Source: Vombatus ursinus
Taxonomy: Eukaryota; Chordata; Mammalia; Diprotodontia; Vombatidae
Reading direction: 5' to 3'
DNA: 64,000 bases
Assembly: GCF_900497805.2 (NCBI RefSeq)
Contig: NW_020948983.1
Span: 24,233,971 to 24,297,970, forward strand
Shown: piece after piece, positions 42,561 to 54,186 of the stretch
Layout: each line of letters begins with the position of its first letter
How positions within the stretch are numbered: the stretch's first letter is position 1
Position numbers and translations under genes: made by a program
The notes under the pieces: generated by a model
The model's input: only the letters and a program-made list of their open reading frames with translations
Database searches by the model: none
What the model was told of the DNA's origin: nothing

Positions 42561-42979
42561 TCAGGGAAGAATCTTGAGAAATTTGTGTTTTGGGGGAGGG
42601 AGATAGATGATAATCTAGTGAGGAGACTGGTAATAGGTAAAAATAAGGTCCAAATTATTTTCTTCCTCAATACCTTTAGCTCCTCTTTTATATTCTTTAA
42701 AAATGAATCTGAAAATATCCTCAATGTTGTGTATCCTCCACTATGAACTCTTTTTTGCATATATTTGGTCAAATCTAGCTGCTCTACCCATTTTCAATGA
42801 ATTTTCCAATTTCTCATGAAATACAACTGAGACTGTGGTGTTAGAATCCAAATATGATGGCTCTAATTTCATTGATGGTGAAAAAGATCTGATAAATGAG
42901 ATTATATTATAAACTGCTGCCTTTAACTGTCATATCTCTTCCCCTGACAAGATCAAATGTTTGCTAGCTGAAGTGGTTT

Positions 42980-43145
42980 CTAGGCTAACATAGGTATTAA
43001 TAGCCCTGTGTTGCACATAAATAAACTGAGAGTCAGAGTTGTTAAGTGACTTGCTCATGATTATTCAGCTGGTAAGTGTCAGAGTTAAGACTTGCACCTG
43101 ACTCTGGATCCATCTTTCTTTCTATTATGGAGACCAACTGCCTCA
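42980..43145 (-). repeat. MIR SINE
   Basis: 'agttgttaagtgacttgctc', 'atgattattcagctggtaag' and 'ttgcacctgactctggatcc' are antisense MIR head and core. Confidence 0.75.
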
Positions 43146-43264
43146 TAGAACCTTGGGATCAATATATTGGTAGTAGGGGTTAGAAAAACGTGGAGAAGCA
43201 CGAACCCTAAGCTGAGGTAGCAGAGGAAGAATTCTATTTACAAAGAAATTTTTACCAGGCATCT

Positions 43265-43412
43265 ACTTTTATAATATGCTTTTGCATTTGTAGAGTGATT
43301 TTCAGTTTTCAAAGTCCTTTCACACACATTTGATCTTCAAATAATCCTGTGAGTTAGGCAGACTAGTTACTATTCTTGTTTATAGCTAAGGAAACTGAAG
43401 CCAGCATGTTGG
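43265..43412 (-). repeat. MIR SINE 3' part
   Basis: 'tcacacacatttgatcttca', 'aataatcctgtgagttaggc' and 'agctaaggaaactgaagcc' match antisense MIR. Confidence 0.7.
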
Positions 43413-43419
43413 AGTAGAA

Positions 43420-45100
43420 AAGAAAGCAAAACTTACAGTTGAATGAAGAGTACTACATAAATGTTAGTGTAATCATTGTCATTTTTTAGGTATCATTTTT
43501 ATTGTTATCTTACTGTACAGAGTCTAGATTTCAGAAATAGAGCCTCAATATTTAGAGTTATCCTCCCCCTTGTCAAGTGTCAGTTTACATGTAAGAACAT
43601 CTACACAAACATTTCAAGTAAGCAAACTCTAACTTTCCACCTCCCCAACTACGGTCCTTCAATCCTTAGGGGACCCTATTGTCTGAGTCAAGGTAATTTT
43701 CTGTATCTTCTAAGACTAGAAAAGACAAAGGACCAGGGATATTTCTTCTTTTTGGTGGGATGAATCTGGAGGCATAACTTACTTCTTTAAAAAGTTGGGC
43801 ACTGTATTTGTTTTTTTCTTTGGTTGTTTCTAGAGAACCTACCTGCATGGTTGCCATCTCCTTATCATCCCAAGTCAGCAATGAAACAATAAAGCAAGAA
43901 TTCAAGAATTCAGAGTCTACAAAAGCTAGGCTCACTATGTAGGAGAGCTAAGGCAAGTAGGGCCTCCACGTTTGGGAGCTACCCTTATAAGTCAGTTTTC
44001 AAAGAAGCATTCTATTCCTTTCTCTACTGCCTTATTTTAGAATACATCAATAGACAAAGGCAGGTCTTTGGCTGATGTGTAAAATCCAGGTGAGTATACT
44101 GGGAGCATGGAGCTTGAAATCCATGCATGATGACTTTCCCTGGGAAATGCAAAATTGTGCCCAGTGCCACCTACAATTAGAGGCAGTCGCCCTGTACATG
44201 TTTTCCAGATCTCCTTAATCATGGGCAGTTCGATAATTAGCTGTCTACAGTTGGGAGAATGGTGAGATCAACTACTTGCTGAAGGCAGCCAAAGTTTTAA
44301 TAAGTTTCAGACATTAAAACGGGTGTGCTTATTCCACATGCTATTGCTTATAATTAGTAGCTATTTCTGTGTGTGTCGCATATGCCCAATCCCTGCATTA
44401 ATAATCTGAAGAATTACCCACTCATTCTGCTGATTAACTTACAGAGCATCTATTATTTATAGCAATATTTGTTTTTTGACCTATCTGCTTGACATGATCC
44501 ATTTCCATCCATTAAGGCATTATCTACTTTAGTGAAACATGCATCATAAATGAAATATTGATTTTGAAAAATGCTTGACTTTTTAATAAATCATTCCTAT
44601 AAAGTAAAAAATGTATTCTAAGCTGAAAAAAAGGAAAAGGGTGCTGCTATTTAAATAAGCTCTGCGCTACTGAGATTGTTAGAAAAAAAGATCAAAATAA
44701 CGTATTGTCTCAGTATTTCTTTGGGGGATGGAATTCATTTCTTAGATGGTAAAATGATGAGCTCTTGAAATTCCTCCTTGCTTCGCTACACACATTTAGG
44801 CAGTTTCAGGTATTTTATTAAATCAACTTAAATTTGGAAGAAAGAATTAAATGGAGATTACAAATTTGGTTTGCAAATGAGCTTTCTGAGTCTGAGGTGG
44901 GAATGGTAACTGGGAGTTCAGGCAGGCAGCACAGGGTTACAGCTATTCCTTCAATCTGAAGGCATATCTGGGATAAGGTACTCTGTATAAATGCTGCTGT
45001 GTTGGTCTTTTGTTTATAAATTCTTGCTTTTAGCAGAATTTTTTTTTCTCTTTCTAATAGTGTAAGTGGATTTGCTACACCTGCCTATTACCCTTGCAAT
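43420..45100. other. Repeat-poor island; possible conserved non-coding DNA
   Basis: About 1.7 kb with no LINE or SINE signature in a window otherwise dense with them. Homeodomain-type ATTA/TAAT cores are frequent at 44.3-44.9 kb (for example gcttataattagtagc, gctgattaacttac, ctgcattaataatc). Two small frames (43476-43763 plus, 43666-43935 minus) overlap on opposite strands and lack features. Cross-species conservation is needed before calling an enhancer. Confidence 0.35.
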
Positions 45101-45132
45101 GGTCACCTTTTTTATTTTCATTTATTTATTTA

Positions 45133-45283
45133 TTTATTTTTATTTTTGGTCTAGGCAATGGGGTTAAGTGACTTGCCTAGGGTCACATAGCTAGTAAATG
45201 TTATGTGTCTGAGGCTGGATTTGAACTCTGGTCCTCCTGAATCCAGGGCTGGTGCTCTATCCACTGCGCCACCTAGCTGCCCT
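45133..45283 (-). mobile_element. tRNA-type SINE (WSINE1-like)
   Basis: 'aatggggttaagtgacttgc', 'agggtcacatagctagtaaa', 'gaggctggatttgaactctg', 'gctctatccactgcgccacc' and 'tagctgccct' form a near-complete reverse complement. An (ATTT)n tract at 45113-45145 is its A-rich tail. Confidence 0.93.
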
Positions 45284-45539
45284 AATGGTTACTTCTTTTG
45301 ATGCAAAATAGCTTGTAGTGAAGATAACAGAGGAATAAAAGTAGAACTATGATTTCTCCTTCCATCACTTAATCACTATCACTTCTGTTCTCTGGGCCTT
45401 GGCTTCTTCATCTGCAACGTGGGAAGAATTTTCATTTGGGTGATGGTCCCATAGAATGTAAAAGGCACTGGAGTGAATGGGCATCAGGAGATGTGTCCAG
45501 TCTCTGCTCAGCATGACAAAGGGCAAACCCCAGGATCAT

Positions 45540-45725
45540 ATGATCAAGAACCAGAAGGGACCTTGAAAGTCATCTCACTCAGCTCCCTTTTTTTTTTTTA
45601 CAGATAAAGAAACTGAGGCCTAGGGAGAATAAGTAACTTGATCAAGATTGTAAAAGTGGTAAATGATAGAACAGGAATTTGAACCAAGATACTTTAACAT
45701 TAAAGTTAAAGGCACTTAGAGTCTC
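45540..45725 (-). repeat. MIR-type SINE
   Basis: 'gaccttgaaagtcatctcac', 'acagataaagaaactgaggc' and 'gaacaggaatttgaaccaag' follow the antisense order. A T-run interrupts the middle. A short sense-strand MIR-like tail (45750-45840) follows. Confidence 0.75.
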
Positions 45726-45839
45726 CTGAGTCAGTTCTCTCTGAGACACAATTTCTCTACCTGTAATATAGGACATTTGGACTAAATAATTGATAGGATT
45801 CCTTCTGTGATCATAAAATTCTCCTAAATGGAGCGGTGA

Positions 45840-46370
45840 TAGTTGGACAATTAAATTGCTGTCCACTGAACAGGTCTTCTGGATAAGGTTTTTGCTACCT
45901 CTCCTCTTCTATCACACAGCAGAAACTGTGGTTCAAGCTTATAGAGGAAAATAAATTCAAAGTTTTTTTTGTCTAATGTATTAATGAGTTTGGGCTTTCT
46001 CCATAAAAATATTACTTCTTACATTGATTGCCTTTAGTGCTGTGGTGTTTTATCTATGAGAAGAAATTAGAGCATATCATGTTGGTAGAAAGAATGGAAT
46101 GTCCCTTGCCAGCTTTTGATCTCTATAGGGCCTCCTGAGATTCCAGGATGAAGGTTTTAAACTAAAGTTGGATCCTTTCATGATTTGAGGTGACTGAGTT
46201 TGGGAAAACAAGAATTTCTATTTCTGAGTCCTTAGAAAAGCTTTGTTCAAGAAAAGGCACCAATAGCACCTCTGGACATAAATGTTGTAGACAATAACAT
46301 TTTGGCGAGCTAAGTATAGATTGATATAAATCTAAAGGAAGAGGGTTTTTTCCCTTTTAAAAACCTTTCA
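45840..46370. other. No gene or clear repeat seen
   Basis: Intergenic sequence without recognisable features. Confidence 0.45.
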
Positions 46371-46374
46371 GTGC

Positions 46375-46465
46375 TTCAGTGACTCTGTGATCTTCTCAAA
46401 AACAAATGAAATAACATATGCAACTAGCTTTGCAAACCATAGAATGCTGTCCAAACACTAGTTAT
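46375..46465 (+). repeat. MIR-like tail
   Basis: 'gaaataacatatgcaactag' and 'ctttgcaaaccatagaatgc', then 'ctagttattctatt', resemble the MIR 3' tail. Confidence 0.45.
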
Positions 46466-46654
46466 TCTATTCTACCTCATCAATCAGAGGATTCTCTCCA
46501 TTGGAGCAGGTTGTAATACATCCATGACCGTCAAGCCTGGGTGACTGTTGTCCATATTCATCAGTAGGTTTCCAAGACACCATCCACCCAACGTACCAGA
46601 AGTTTGCCTAATCTGCATCTTAATACATTTCTAAGGTATCAGCGGAATGCCCAG

Positions 46655-46860
46655 CGTGTTTAGGGTTATCATGTTGTTGTTCGTCCTCCATTTCCAAAGA
46701 CCAGTGACATCACAGGATGAATGTCTTGACTTGCATGTGAATCAGATTTAAGTGAGATAGAGTTGCACAAATTTGTAAACCTCACTGTCTCTTCCAGAAT
46801 CATGAAAGTCCAGTGGCAAGACAAAAGTCAGTTACCACAGTTACCATACCTGCATGCTAC
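46655..46860 (+). repeat. Marsupial SINE (MAR1-like)
   Basis: 'atgttgttgttcgtcctcca', 'gaccagtgacatcacaggat', 'gtgaatcagatttaagtgag' and 'ccagtggcaagacaaaagtc' match a common marsupial SINE that I remember with the start ttgttgttcgtccttcgttc. Name and strand are tentative. Confidence 0.55.
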
Positions 46861-47284
46861 ATTGCTGGCCCACCATCACAAAAAACAAATGTCTACATGT
46901 GGGTAACATTTACTTTGTCCTTGGTTCTTGACCTCTCCCTCATTCTGTACCATTCTTCCATCTGGTCAAGTTGGGGTAAACTTCTAAACCTCTGGAGGAT
47001 ATAGCAAGATTCACATAAAAGTGAAAGAAAATAGCTCCCTGGCGAGAATTTTGAAGTAAATGCCTGTGTGAATGAATAAATTTACTTCTTATATACACTT
47101 AATTTGGCTCCTTGCTGTTATGTTCTCCTCTTCCAGGTAGGGTATAGAAATTACATAGGCACTGTTATAGAGGCATGATGTTTTCCATTACAGTGGTGTT
47201 GGGTTTAAGCTCAGCAGGAGAATAGGAACATGATGCCTCCTTCACTCCCTCACTTTACTCAAAACTAGGGAGAAATTACATAGA

Positions 47285-47475
47285 TAATAGAAATTTAGAG
47301 CAAGAAGAATCCTTATAAATATTTAGTCAAGCCCCTTCATTTTACAGCTAAGGAAATGAAGGTCCAGAAAGAGGTCATATTCAAGGTCATTTCCAGGTAA
47401 CAAGTGGCAGAACTGGGATTAAAACCCAGGTTCTATGACTCCAAATCCATCACTATATTATACCAGAATGATTCT
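47285..47475 (-). repeat. MIR-type SINE
   Basis: 'catagataatagaaatttag', 'ccccttcattttacagctaa' and 'gcagaactgggattaaaacc' are antisense MIR/THER1. Confidence 0.75.
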
Positions 47476-47504
47476 TTAGTTGCTTAAAGATCCATTCTGC
47501 TAAA

Positions 47505-47735
47505 TTATAATAATAACAACAGTATTTTACAAATATTATTTAATTTTATCTTCGCAGCAATCCTAGAATACAAGTGCTATTAGTAACCCCACTTTATAGA
47601 TGAGGGAAACTGAAGTAAGCCAAGGTGTGACCAGGGACACACAGCTAGCTAAGTGTCTGAGGCTGGATTTGAAATGAGGACTTCCTCATTCCAGGGCTGA
47701 TGCTCTATCCACTGAGCCATCTAGCCACCTTTACA
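47505..47735 (-). repeat. MIR-type SINE with WSINE-like head
   Basis: The 3' part 'atcttcgcagcaatcctaga' and 'gatgagggaaactgaagtaa' is MIR. The head 'gctctatccactgagccatc' and 'tagccacct' is the tRNA-like head shared with the younger SINEs. It may be one MIR-related family that links the two. Confidence 0.65.
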
Positions 47736-47972
47736 CTTAACAAACATTTATTAAGTACTTATTATGTTTACTGCTCTGTAGAGCAGGAATTACTCACTTT
47801 GTTTATGTATAGTACCCTCTAGCAGTATCAGGTAAAACGTATGGTCCCTTTCTCAGAATGTTTGTAAATGCATGAAATAAAATATATAGCATTCCAAATG
47901 AAACCAATTATTTTGAAATAAAGTTATCAAAATATTAAACATCAAATTCACCCTGTAAGAATCTCTGTATTA

Positions 47973-48125
47973 GGGGCCAGCTAGGAGGCACAGTGGATAG
48001 AGCATTGGTTCTGGAGTCAGGAGGACCTTGAGTTCAAATCCAGCCTCAGACCAGATACTTGACACTTACTAGCTGTGTGACTCTGGGCAAGTCACTTAAC
48101 CCCAATTACCAAAAGGAAAAAAAAA
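47973..48125 (+). mobile_element. tRNA-type SINE (WSINE1-like) with target duplications
   Basis: 'ggggccagctaggaggcaca', 'gtggatagagcattggttct', 'gttcaaatccagcctcagac', 'tctgggcaagtcacttaacc' and an A-tail. The 15-mers agaatctctgtatta (47958-47972) and agaatccctgtgtta (48126-48140) flank it with two mismatches. The copy therefore entered by LINE-type target-primed reverse transcription. Confidence 0.95.
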
Positions 48126-48144
48126 AGAATCCCTGTGTTAGAGA

Positions 48145-48530
48145 TAGAATATAAAAAAACAGACAAAAAATAGCTCCATAGTTCAAGCAGCTTACATTTT
48201 CTTCTGAATAGAGAGTGAGAATGGTGTAGCACCAACATAAGTGAGGGAAGAGTCTATTCCAGACATGGGAGACTCTTTGTCCAAAGGTACAGAGATGGGA
48301 GATAAAATGTTATATATGAAGGAGAACTAAGTGACCAATTTCCTGGCTGAGAAAATGCATGATGGGGAGTAATGGGAAATGAGATCAAAGATGTTGGGAA
48401 GAGCCAGATTGTTAAGTGCTTTAAATGAAAAGTTGCATGCATTGCATTTTATCCTAGAAGCAAGAGGTGACCTTTTAAATTTTTTGAGAAGGGAGATGAG
48501 ATGGTCAGATCTCTGCCACTCCTATGAAGT
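48145..48530 (-). repeat. L2 LINE 3' half
   Basis: 'aagtgagggaagagtctatt', 'ccagacatgggagactcttt', 'gtccaaaggtacagagatgg' and 'ctagaagcaagaggtgacct' match antisense L2 ORF2. A related piece continues at 48960-49055. Confidence 0.7.
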
Positions 48531-48589
48531 ATGTAACAAGGTAGGACCTCTTGAAATTATTACTCCAAAGTTCCCTTCTCTGACTACCC

Positions 48590-48955
48590 CTCTCTGTACT
48601 CTCATATCCATTCATATCATCTCTCCTCAGTTGGTATCTTGTGTCATTATTCTCTACTTTTCCACTATGGTCTCTGGAACCTTCTTTAAAGAAAGAAAGC
48701 CTTTTTCTATTATTAAAAAAAGTCTTTTATATTAAATCTATGCCCTTCTTCTTGGAATTACTTAATCAAATCCTGTATTTATTCATACGTGCACATGATG
48801 CCTCTCTCCCTCATTCTCAAAAGAATATAAGTTCTTTGAACCGGACTGTTCCATTTTGTTTCTGTAGTCCCAAAATCCAGCTGAGTGACTGACATATAGG
48901 AGAAGCTTGATAAATACTGTTGAATTGAATTTAATTGAATTAGGATTATTTATTG
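48590..48955 (+). repeat. L2 LINE 3' end
   Basis: 'atataagttctttgaaccgg', 'tgtagtcccaaaatccagct' and 'agaagcttgataaatactgt', then (TTGAAT)-like tail units, fit the L2 3' end. It lies between two antisense L2 parts. Confidence 0.55.
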
Positions 48956-48959
48956 TTAG

Positions 48960-49055
48960 CTGTGTTGAACACTAACTGCAGAGGGGATAGAATAGAGTCA
49001 GTGCTACCAATTAAGAAGCTATTGCACTAGTTCAGGAGGGAGGTGATGAGATCCA
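48960..49055 (-). repeat. L2 LINE fragment
   Basis: 'gaagctattgcactagttca' and 'ggagggaggtgatgagatcc' match the antisense L2 ORF2 stretch that follows the part at 48.1-48.5 kb. Confidence 0.6.
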
Positions 49056-49315
49056 TAATAATAATGATAATAATAATAATAACAATAAAAACAACTGACA
49101 TTTATATAGCATTTACTATGTGTCAGGCCCTGTGCTAAGGCCTTTACAATTATTATCTCATTTGTCCTCAATCCTGGCAGGTAGGTGCTATTATTATTTC
49201 CGTTTTAGAAGAAACTGAGACAAATAGAGATGAAGTGATTTGCCAAGGGTCATATAGCTAGTAAGTGTCTTTGGCTGGGCTTAGGTCTTCCTAACTTTAG
49301 GCCCAGCTCCCTTTG
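49056..49315 (-). repeat. (AAT)n and MIR SINE
   Basis: 'aataataatgataataataa' is followed by antisense MIR: 'ctatgtgtcaggccctgtgc', 'tgtcctcaatcctggcaggt' and 'agggtcatatagctagtaag'. Confidence 0.75.
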
Positions 49316-49599
49316 CTTGAATGACCTTTGCTTTGGCATGATAATTTCAAGAAATATTAAGTTAACATCTGTCTCTCCTTTTTAGATATTCTTTTCTGAT
49401 CACCCAAATTCATAGTTAATCTCTTTTTGTTTTTTCAAATGACCCATAGATAGATTGGAACGCCCTTTCCAGCATGCAAGCACTGGGATATTTATTACAT
49501 CTTTCATATTATTTGGGCTTATTTCCCCTTCAAAAAAATTTCGTACACTGATTACACTCCATAACTCTACTCACTTTTAGTTTTCTCCAAAGGTATGTA

Positions 49600-50095
49600 A
49601 TGAAGTATGATTGTGTCTTATGAAATGATGCAATGGACACTTTTAGGTAGAAAATGGGAGGACCTCTATGAACTGATGCTGGGCAAAGTGAGCAAATTAA
49701 AAAAAAACAATCATAGCATTGATAACAATTTCAAAGAACAGCTTTCAAAGACTTTAGAACTCTGATCCACTTAATGATGAACAATGAATGCTAGAGAGTA
49801 AAGATGAAACATTCCACTTCCCCCTTGAAAGAAGAACTTGAAATACAGAGAGACAAGATAAATTTTCAGATGTGACCAAGGTGGGAATTTGTTTAGTTAA
49901 ACTATTAATATACGCATTGAGGACTTTATTTATTTTTGGATTTAAAAAAAAATTCCATGTATGTGTGTGTGGTGTGTGTATGTGTGAGAGAGAGAGAGAG
50001 ATAGTGAAAGAAAAAGAACTATGCATAGAAGTATAATAAAAGATATAACATTTTGATAAAATGTATATGCAAAGCAAGTTCACTCAACAGAATAA
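49600..50095 (+). mobile_element. Old L1-type LINE 3' end
   Basis: 'gaggacctctatgaactgat', 'gctgggcaaagtgagcaaat', 'caaagactttagaactctga' and 'gacaagataaattttcagat' follow the 3' end of an older marsupial LINE (ORF2 end and 3' UTR). A (TG)n-(GA)n stretch at 49962-50001 lies in the UTR. It is diverged, with no frame left. Confidence 0.6.
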
Positions 50096-50254
50096 AATTA
50101 TTATTGTTTTTTATTTTTAAAATATACTTGTAGATAATATTATTTTTATATTGTATTAAAGATTAGTTTATATATGAATAAAACATTCTTTTTTATTAAA
50201 ATGTTTTAGAAGGAAAAATTAGAAATAATTAATTCCATTAAAATCCATTTTTTT

Positions 50255-51100
50255 CCTCTTTAGTATTATGTTCAGCTTTGCAGGACAAGGAAATATTATC
50301 TACAATTCATTTTCCTTTGCTTTTTAGTATATCATATTCTGGCTTCTTATTTAACATTATTGATGAGTAGTCTTAAGAGATTCTGACTACTGTTACTTGC
50401 TAAGTGAACTTTCTCCTTTAAGTCTCTGGCAAGACTTTTTGTTTAACCTTTAATTCTGGAATATGTCAAATATATTTCTGCATGAATTAAATCTGGGGTT
50501 AGTTTCTTTTGGCATTCTGTCAATTCTATCAATCTACACTTTCTCCTCTAGATGTAATAATACTTCCAAGAATTTTTCATTTATAATTTCCTAAAATATG
50601 TTATTCTAGTTTTGCTTCTGTTTTCCTGGGTGAAAAATTACTCTAAAACTGTCTTATAAAGCTTTTTTTCTTTCAAAGCTTTTTCTTTTATAGAGAACTC
50701 ATGTTCTTCTCACTTAATGTTTCTTGTTTCACCTCTGAGTTTTTAAGATTTATCTCTTCCATTCTCTTTCATGATGTTCATAGACTAAATATAATTGTTC
50801 TCATTTTCATTATTAAACAATTATCTTTTCAATTTATTAAGGTTATACTTTCCCTCCTTATCTTTTTTAATTATTAAATCTTTTCAAACAATCTAGGAAT
50901 CATTTTTTTGTTCTTCTTCTCTTCCATCTTAAATAATAGGTTGCACCTGTCTCGATTGCCAATTTATCCCCTTATATTTTTCTTCAGGATCATTTCTGGC
51001 TTTATGTGGGTTTTCTCTTGTTGTTGTTTTATATTGATACTTTCTTCCTATTTGGAAGAGTTGAAGATAAGCACAGCTCTCTCACTCAGCTACTATTCTG
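50255..51100 (-). repeat. Ancient L1 ORF1 region (decayed)
   Basis: In antisense, 'ttcagctttgcaggacaagg', 'tcctttgctttttagtatat', 'cataatt-like breaks' and 'caagaatttttcatttataatt' parallel the ORF1 antisense landmarks of the younger L1s in the same order. Similarity is low. Confidence 0.4.
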
Positions 51101-51149
51101 AAAACTAATATACTTATTTTTCTCTAATCAATGAGTAAGTCTTGGGAAA

Positions 51150-51245
51150 GATTTGGGCAAGAAACAGAAAAAACAGCTCCTGTTCTCAAGGAACTTACAA
51201 TCTAATTGGGGGCTGGTGGGGAGAAATGCAAAAAGTAAATCTGAA
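51150..51245 (-). repeat. L2 LINE 3' fragment
   Basis: 'cagctcctgttctcaaggaa' and 'cttacaatctaattgggggc' are the antisense L2 3' end. Confidence 0.65.
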
Positions 51246-51249
51246 AAAG

Positions 51250-52710
51250 GAGAAGTAGCCAGAGGGTACCTGGTATATGAACATAATATTTGTGGAGTCA
51301 AAACCAAGCAGAGCAGCTGGTGGAAAGTGAAGAGACAACTGGAAATTCTTACCCCTTTATAAAAGAAGGGAGGCTTTGGAATTTTTTTCCTCTGTCCTCT
51401 AGCCTTCCAATTAGCAAGGAGAGGTGACTGAAAGTATTTGCTTATTTTATAAGTAAAGGTTGGTGACAAAAGTTTTAAATTATATCTTTTCTTTAAAAGC
51501 TTGTTCTATGTGTTATTTTATATTACGATTTAATGCTTGCTTATTTTCAATTTTAACAAATATGTGTTTTTAATTCTTTAAAAGACAAATCTAGAAAATC
51601 TGTGGTTGTAACCCGGATTTCATGGAAAGTGCATTCTCATATATAATAGAAAGCCATGTAAATCCTTTCATTGCTCTCATACTCCTTCTTCCCTTATAGC
51701 TCATCCTCATTGTTGTTTGTGGCTATAAGCACAATACTAAGAATTTCAGCCCTTATGCTACCTTACCTAAAAGCTTCAATTAGCTGTACACAATCACTTT
51801 CAGACACAAAAATGAACCAAACAGCTGGAAACCAGAAATATTAGAAATCAGTGCCTGTTCACCACTACTGAGAAACATTATTTCCAGCAATACGTTTTCT
51901 TAACAATTTGGGTTTTTTTGAGAAATGTCATACAACCGGGAGTCAATTAAAATAATCCCTACTACACTTGTTTGAGCTTTTAAATTTTAGTGCATGGAAG
52001 CCACACAAATCTAGATTGCAATTATTTGGTTTCTGATGGTGAAGAACTGCATAATACCTGTGCCAATGTTGTAATGTTAAAATAGGTTATTATAATTAGT
52101 TTTAACTATATTGCTCATAAGAATTCACTCTGCTTTCTACTTAACAAAGTGTCAGCTACGGATGTAATTCTGGCTAATGAGTGAACAGCTCCCTTCTGTT
52201 CAAAGCAGAGCTGATGAACTTGGGGGTAGCAAGGACAGAAAATACAAAGGGTAGGCAGAGGTCAAAAGCAGCAAAGTTGGTATACACAAAGGAGAGAAGA
52301 GAGCTGCNNNNNNNNNNGCTGCTTTTGACATATTCCTTTCTGGAGACAATTAATAAGCTAAGAACTACCTGTACCTGTTCCAAAAAACACTTTTCTAAGG
52401 GAAAATAAAAGTTTTGGGAACCTAGCAAAGTCAACTTTATAGTTTTGGAAACAATCATACAAGACTAATGCAGAAATGTATGAATTAGACTCAAAAGTTT
52501 AAAATGTTGCCATGCAATATGCATTCATAATTACTTGTTTTTATTAGGGTACTTTACCATTAATTGAGGTAGACTGCCACCAATGTTCCCTTGGTTATGG
52601 CCTAATTGACTGAATACTTTGGTTTCAATCACATACATTGTCAATTGTAACTATAAGGGAATAAAAGTTTTTTTTTTTAAATTGTCCGTTTCTTCTCAAG
52701 TTTTGAAGTC
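51250..52710. other. Repeat-poor intergenic island with a sequence gap
   Basis: There is no LINE or SINE signature and no frame with known features. A small antisense frame (51469-51128) is without support. Confidence 0.4.
52308..52317. other. Assembly gap (10 N) with matching flanks
   Basis: The left flank ends gagctgc and the right flank begins gctgctttt, so GCTGC is present on both sides. The gap may be an unmerged overlap with no real missing sequence. Confidence 0.7.
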
Positions 52711-52711
52711 A

Positions 52712-52860
52712 ACAAGCATTTATTTAGTACTTTCTATATACCAGGCCCTAGGCTAAGCTCTTAGGATACAAAGAAAGTTAAAAAAAAAAAACACGCTCTC
52801 AATGAGCTCACAGTCTAATGAAGAAGGTAATATTTAACCCAAATTATCTAGGAAGGACAT
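52712..52860 (-). repeat. L2 LINE 3' end, first part
   Basis: 'caacaagcatttatttagta', 'ctatataccaggccctaggc' and 'caatgagctcacagtctaat' are the antisense L2 3' end. The same L2 continues at 53244 after an L1 insertion. Confidence 0.8.
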
Positions 52861-52926
52861 ATGAATGAAGATTCTGCATCCAGAGAAAGAAATGATAAAT
52901 AGAGGTATGTACAGAATGGTTGTACA

Positions 52927-52976
<50 letters not shown>

Positions 52977-53243
52977 CACACACATACATATATATGTCTC
53001 TGTGTGTGTACACATACATATTTGTGCCCAATGGCATCTATCTCTAGGGTGGGAGGGAGGAGGAGTGAAGAAAAAAAGGAAAAAAAGTTACATGGTAACT
53101 TTATTATATATTTAAAATAATTAGCGACTTGTACATAATAGATTTCGGTTTCATATACAATTTTTTTTCAGTTCTACTATGTTATGGAAATGTTTATTTT
53201 TTTCTTAAGTTCAGAATAAAATAAATAAAATTTTTTAAAAGTA
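52861..53243 (+). mobile_element. L1 3' UTR fragment inserted in L2
   Basis: It begins with 'gaagattctgcatccagaga' (the L1 wording just after the ORF2 stop). It holds a (CA)n tract (52929-52975), 'ctatgttatggaaatgttta' and an A-rich end 'aaataaaattttttaaaag'. It is 5'-truncated and has no coding part. Confidence 0.65.
52929..52975. repeat. (CA)n microsatellite
   Basis: About 22 CA units inside the L1 3' UTR fragment. Frames made of H-T or V-C repeats come from it. Confidence 0.95.
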
Positions 53244-53880
53244 AGTATGCACAAACAAGAGATATACAGAATAGATAATCAATAGAGGGATGGCATTTGT
53301 ATTAAGGAGATCTAGAAGATTTCTTGCAGAAAATGAGGTTCTAACTGAGACTTGAAGGAAGAAAGGGAAGAATGGAAGCAGAAATAAGAAGAGAGAGAAT
53401 TACAGGTATCTTCAACAGCCAATGAGAATGGAGATGGAGTGTCTTGTGTGAGAAACAGCAAGGAAGCCTGTATTGTGGATTATATTGTATGTGGAGGGTA
53501 AGTAAGGTAAAAGTTGACTGGAAAGATAACAAGGGGCCAGGTTAATGAAGGTTTTTAAAAGCCAAACTGTGCATTTTGTACTTGATCTCAGAGGTAATAG
53601 GGAGCAACTAGAGTTTATTGAATGGGTAAGAGTGGGTAAGAGACTGGAGTGGGGAGAGACTTGAGACAGGGACACCAACCAGCAACCTATTGCAGCTGAG
53701 GTGATGAGTCTGCACTAGAGTGGTGGCAATATCAGGAGAGAAAAGGGGGGATACACAAGATGTGTTGCAAAAGTAAAATTGACGGATCTTTTCAACAGAT
53801 TGGGTAGCAGGGGGCAGGAGGAAGAGAGATTGAGGATGACAACCTAGGTTGCCAGCTGTGCTGAAATTGTACCTTGTTAT
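53244..53880 (-). repeat. L2 LINE ORF2 end, second part
   Basis: 'aacaagagatatacagaata', 'cattctcat-type' and L2 ORF2 antisense landmarks 'atggagtgtcttgtgtgaga', 'aggggccaggttaatgaagg', 'gtgatgagtctgcactagag' and 'gaggatgacaacctaggttg' run in order for over 600 bp. This is the best-kept L2 stretch in the window. Confidence 0.8.
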
Positions 53881-54186
53881 AGCCCCCCCCATAACCCCAC
53901 CAGTTAGTATAGTAAGCATATAAGTAGCCAGTGTAAGGTAGCAATAAATAGAAATTAAGAGTATAAAGACAAACACAGAAGCAACTCTCAAAAATCTGAC
54001 TTCTAAAACAGTTAAGACCACATCCAGTGACTATGTGCTAAAAAAGTCAGCTAGGCCCTAATACAATGATTTTGTGGTCCTACTAATGGCTCCTCAGTCT
54101 GTAAGCTGAAGATAAGTTCTAGGCATACACAGGAAAAACCTCTGGTTATGCTAACAAGGGCTTCCTAAGCTGGCATTGATAACTTT

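Noticed and set aside
53608-54021. 137-codon antisense frame with a hydrophobic N-terminus
   Set aside because: It crosses the L2 antisense relic and a C-run. The matching L2 ORF2 frame is different and broken, so this is chance.
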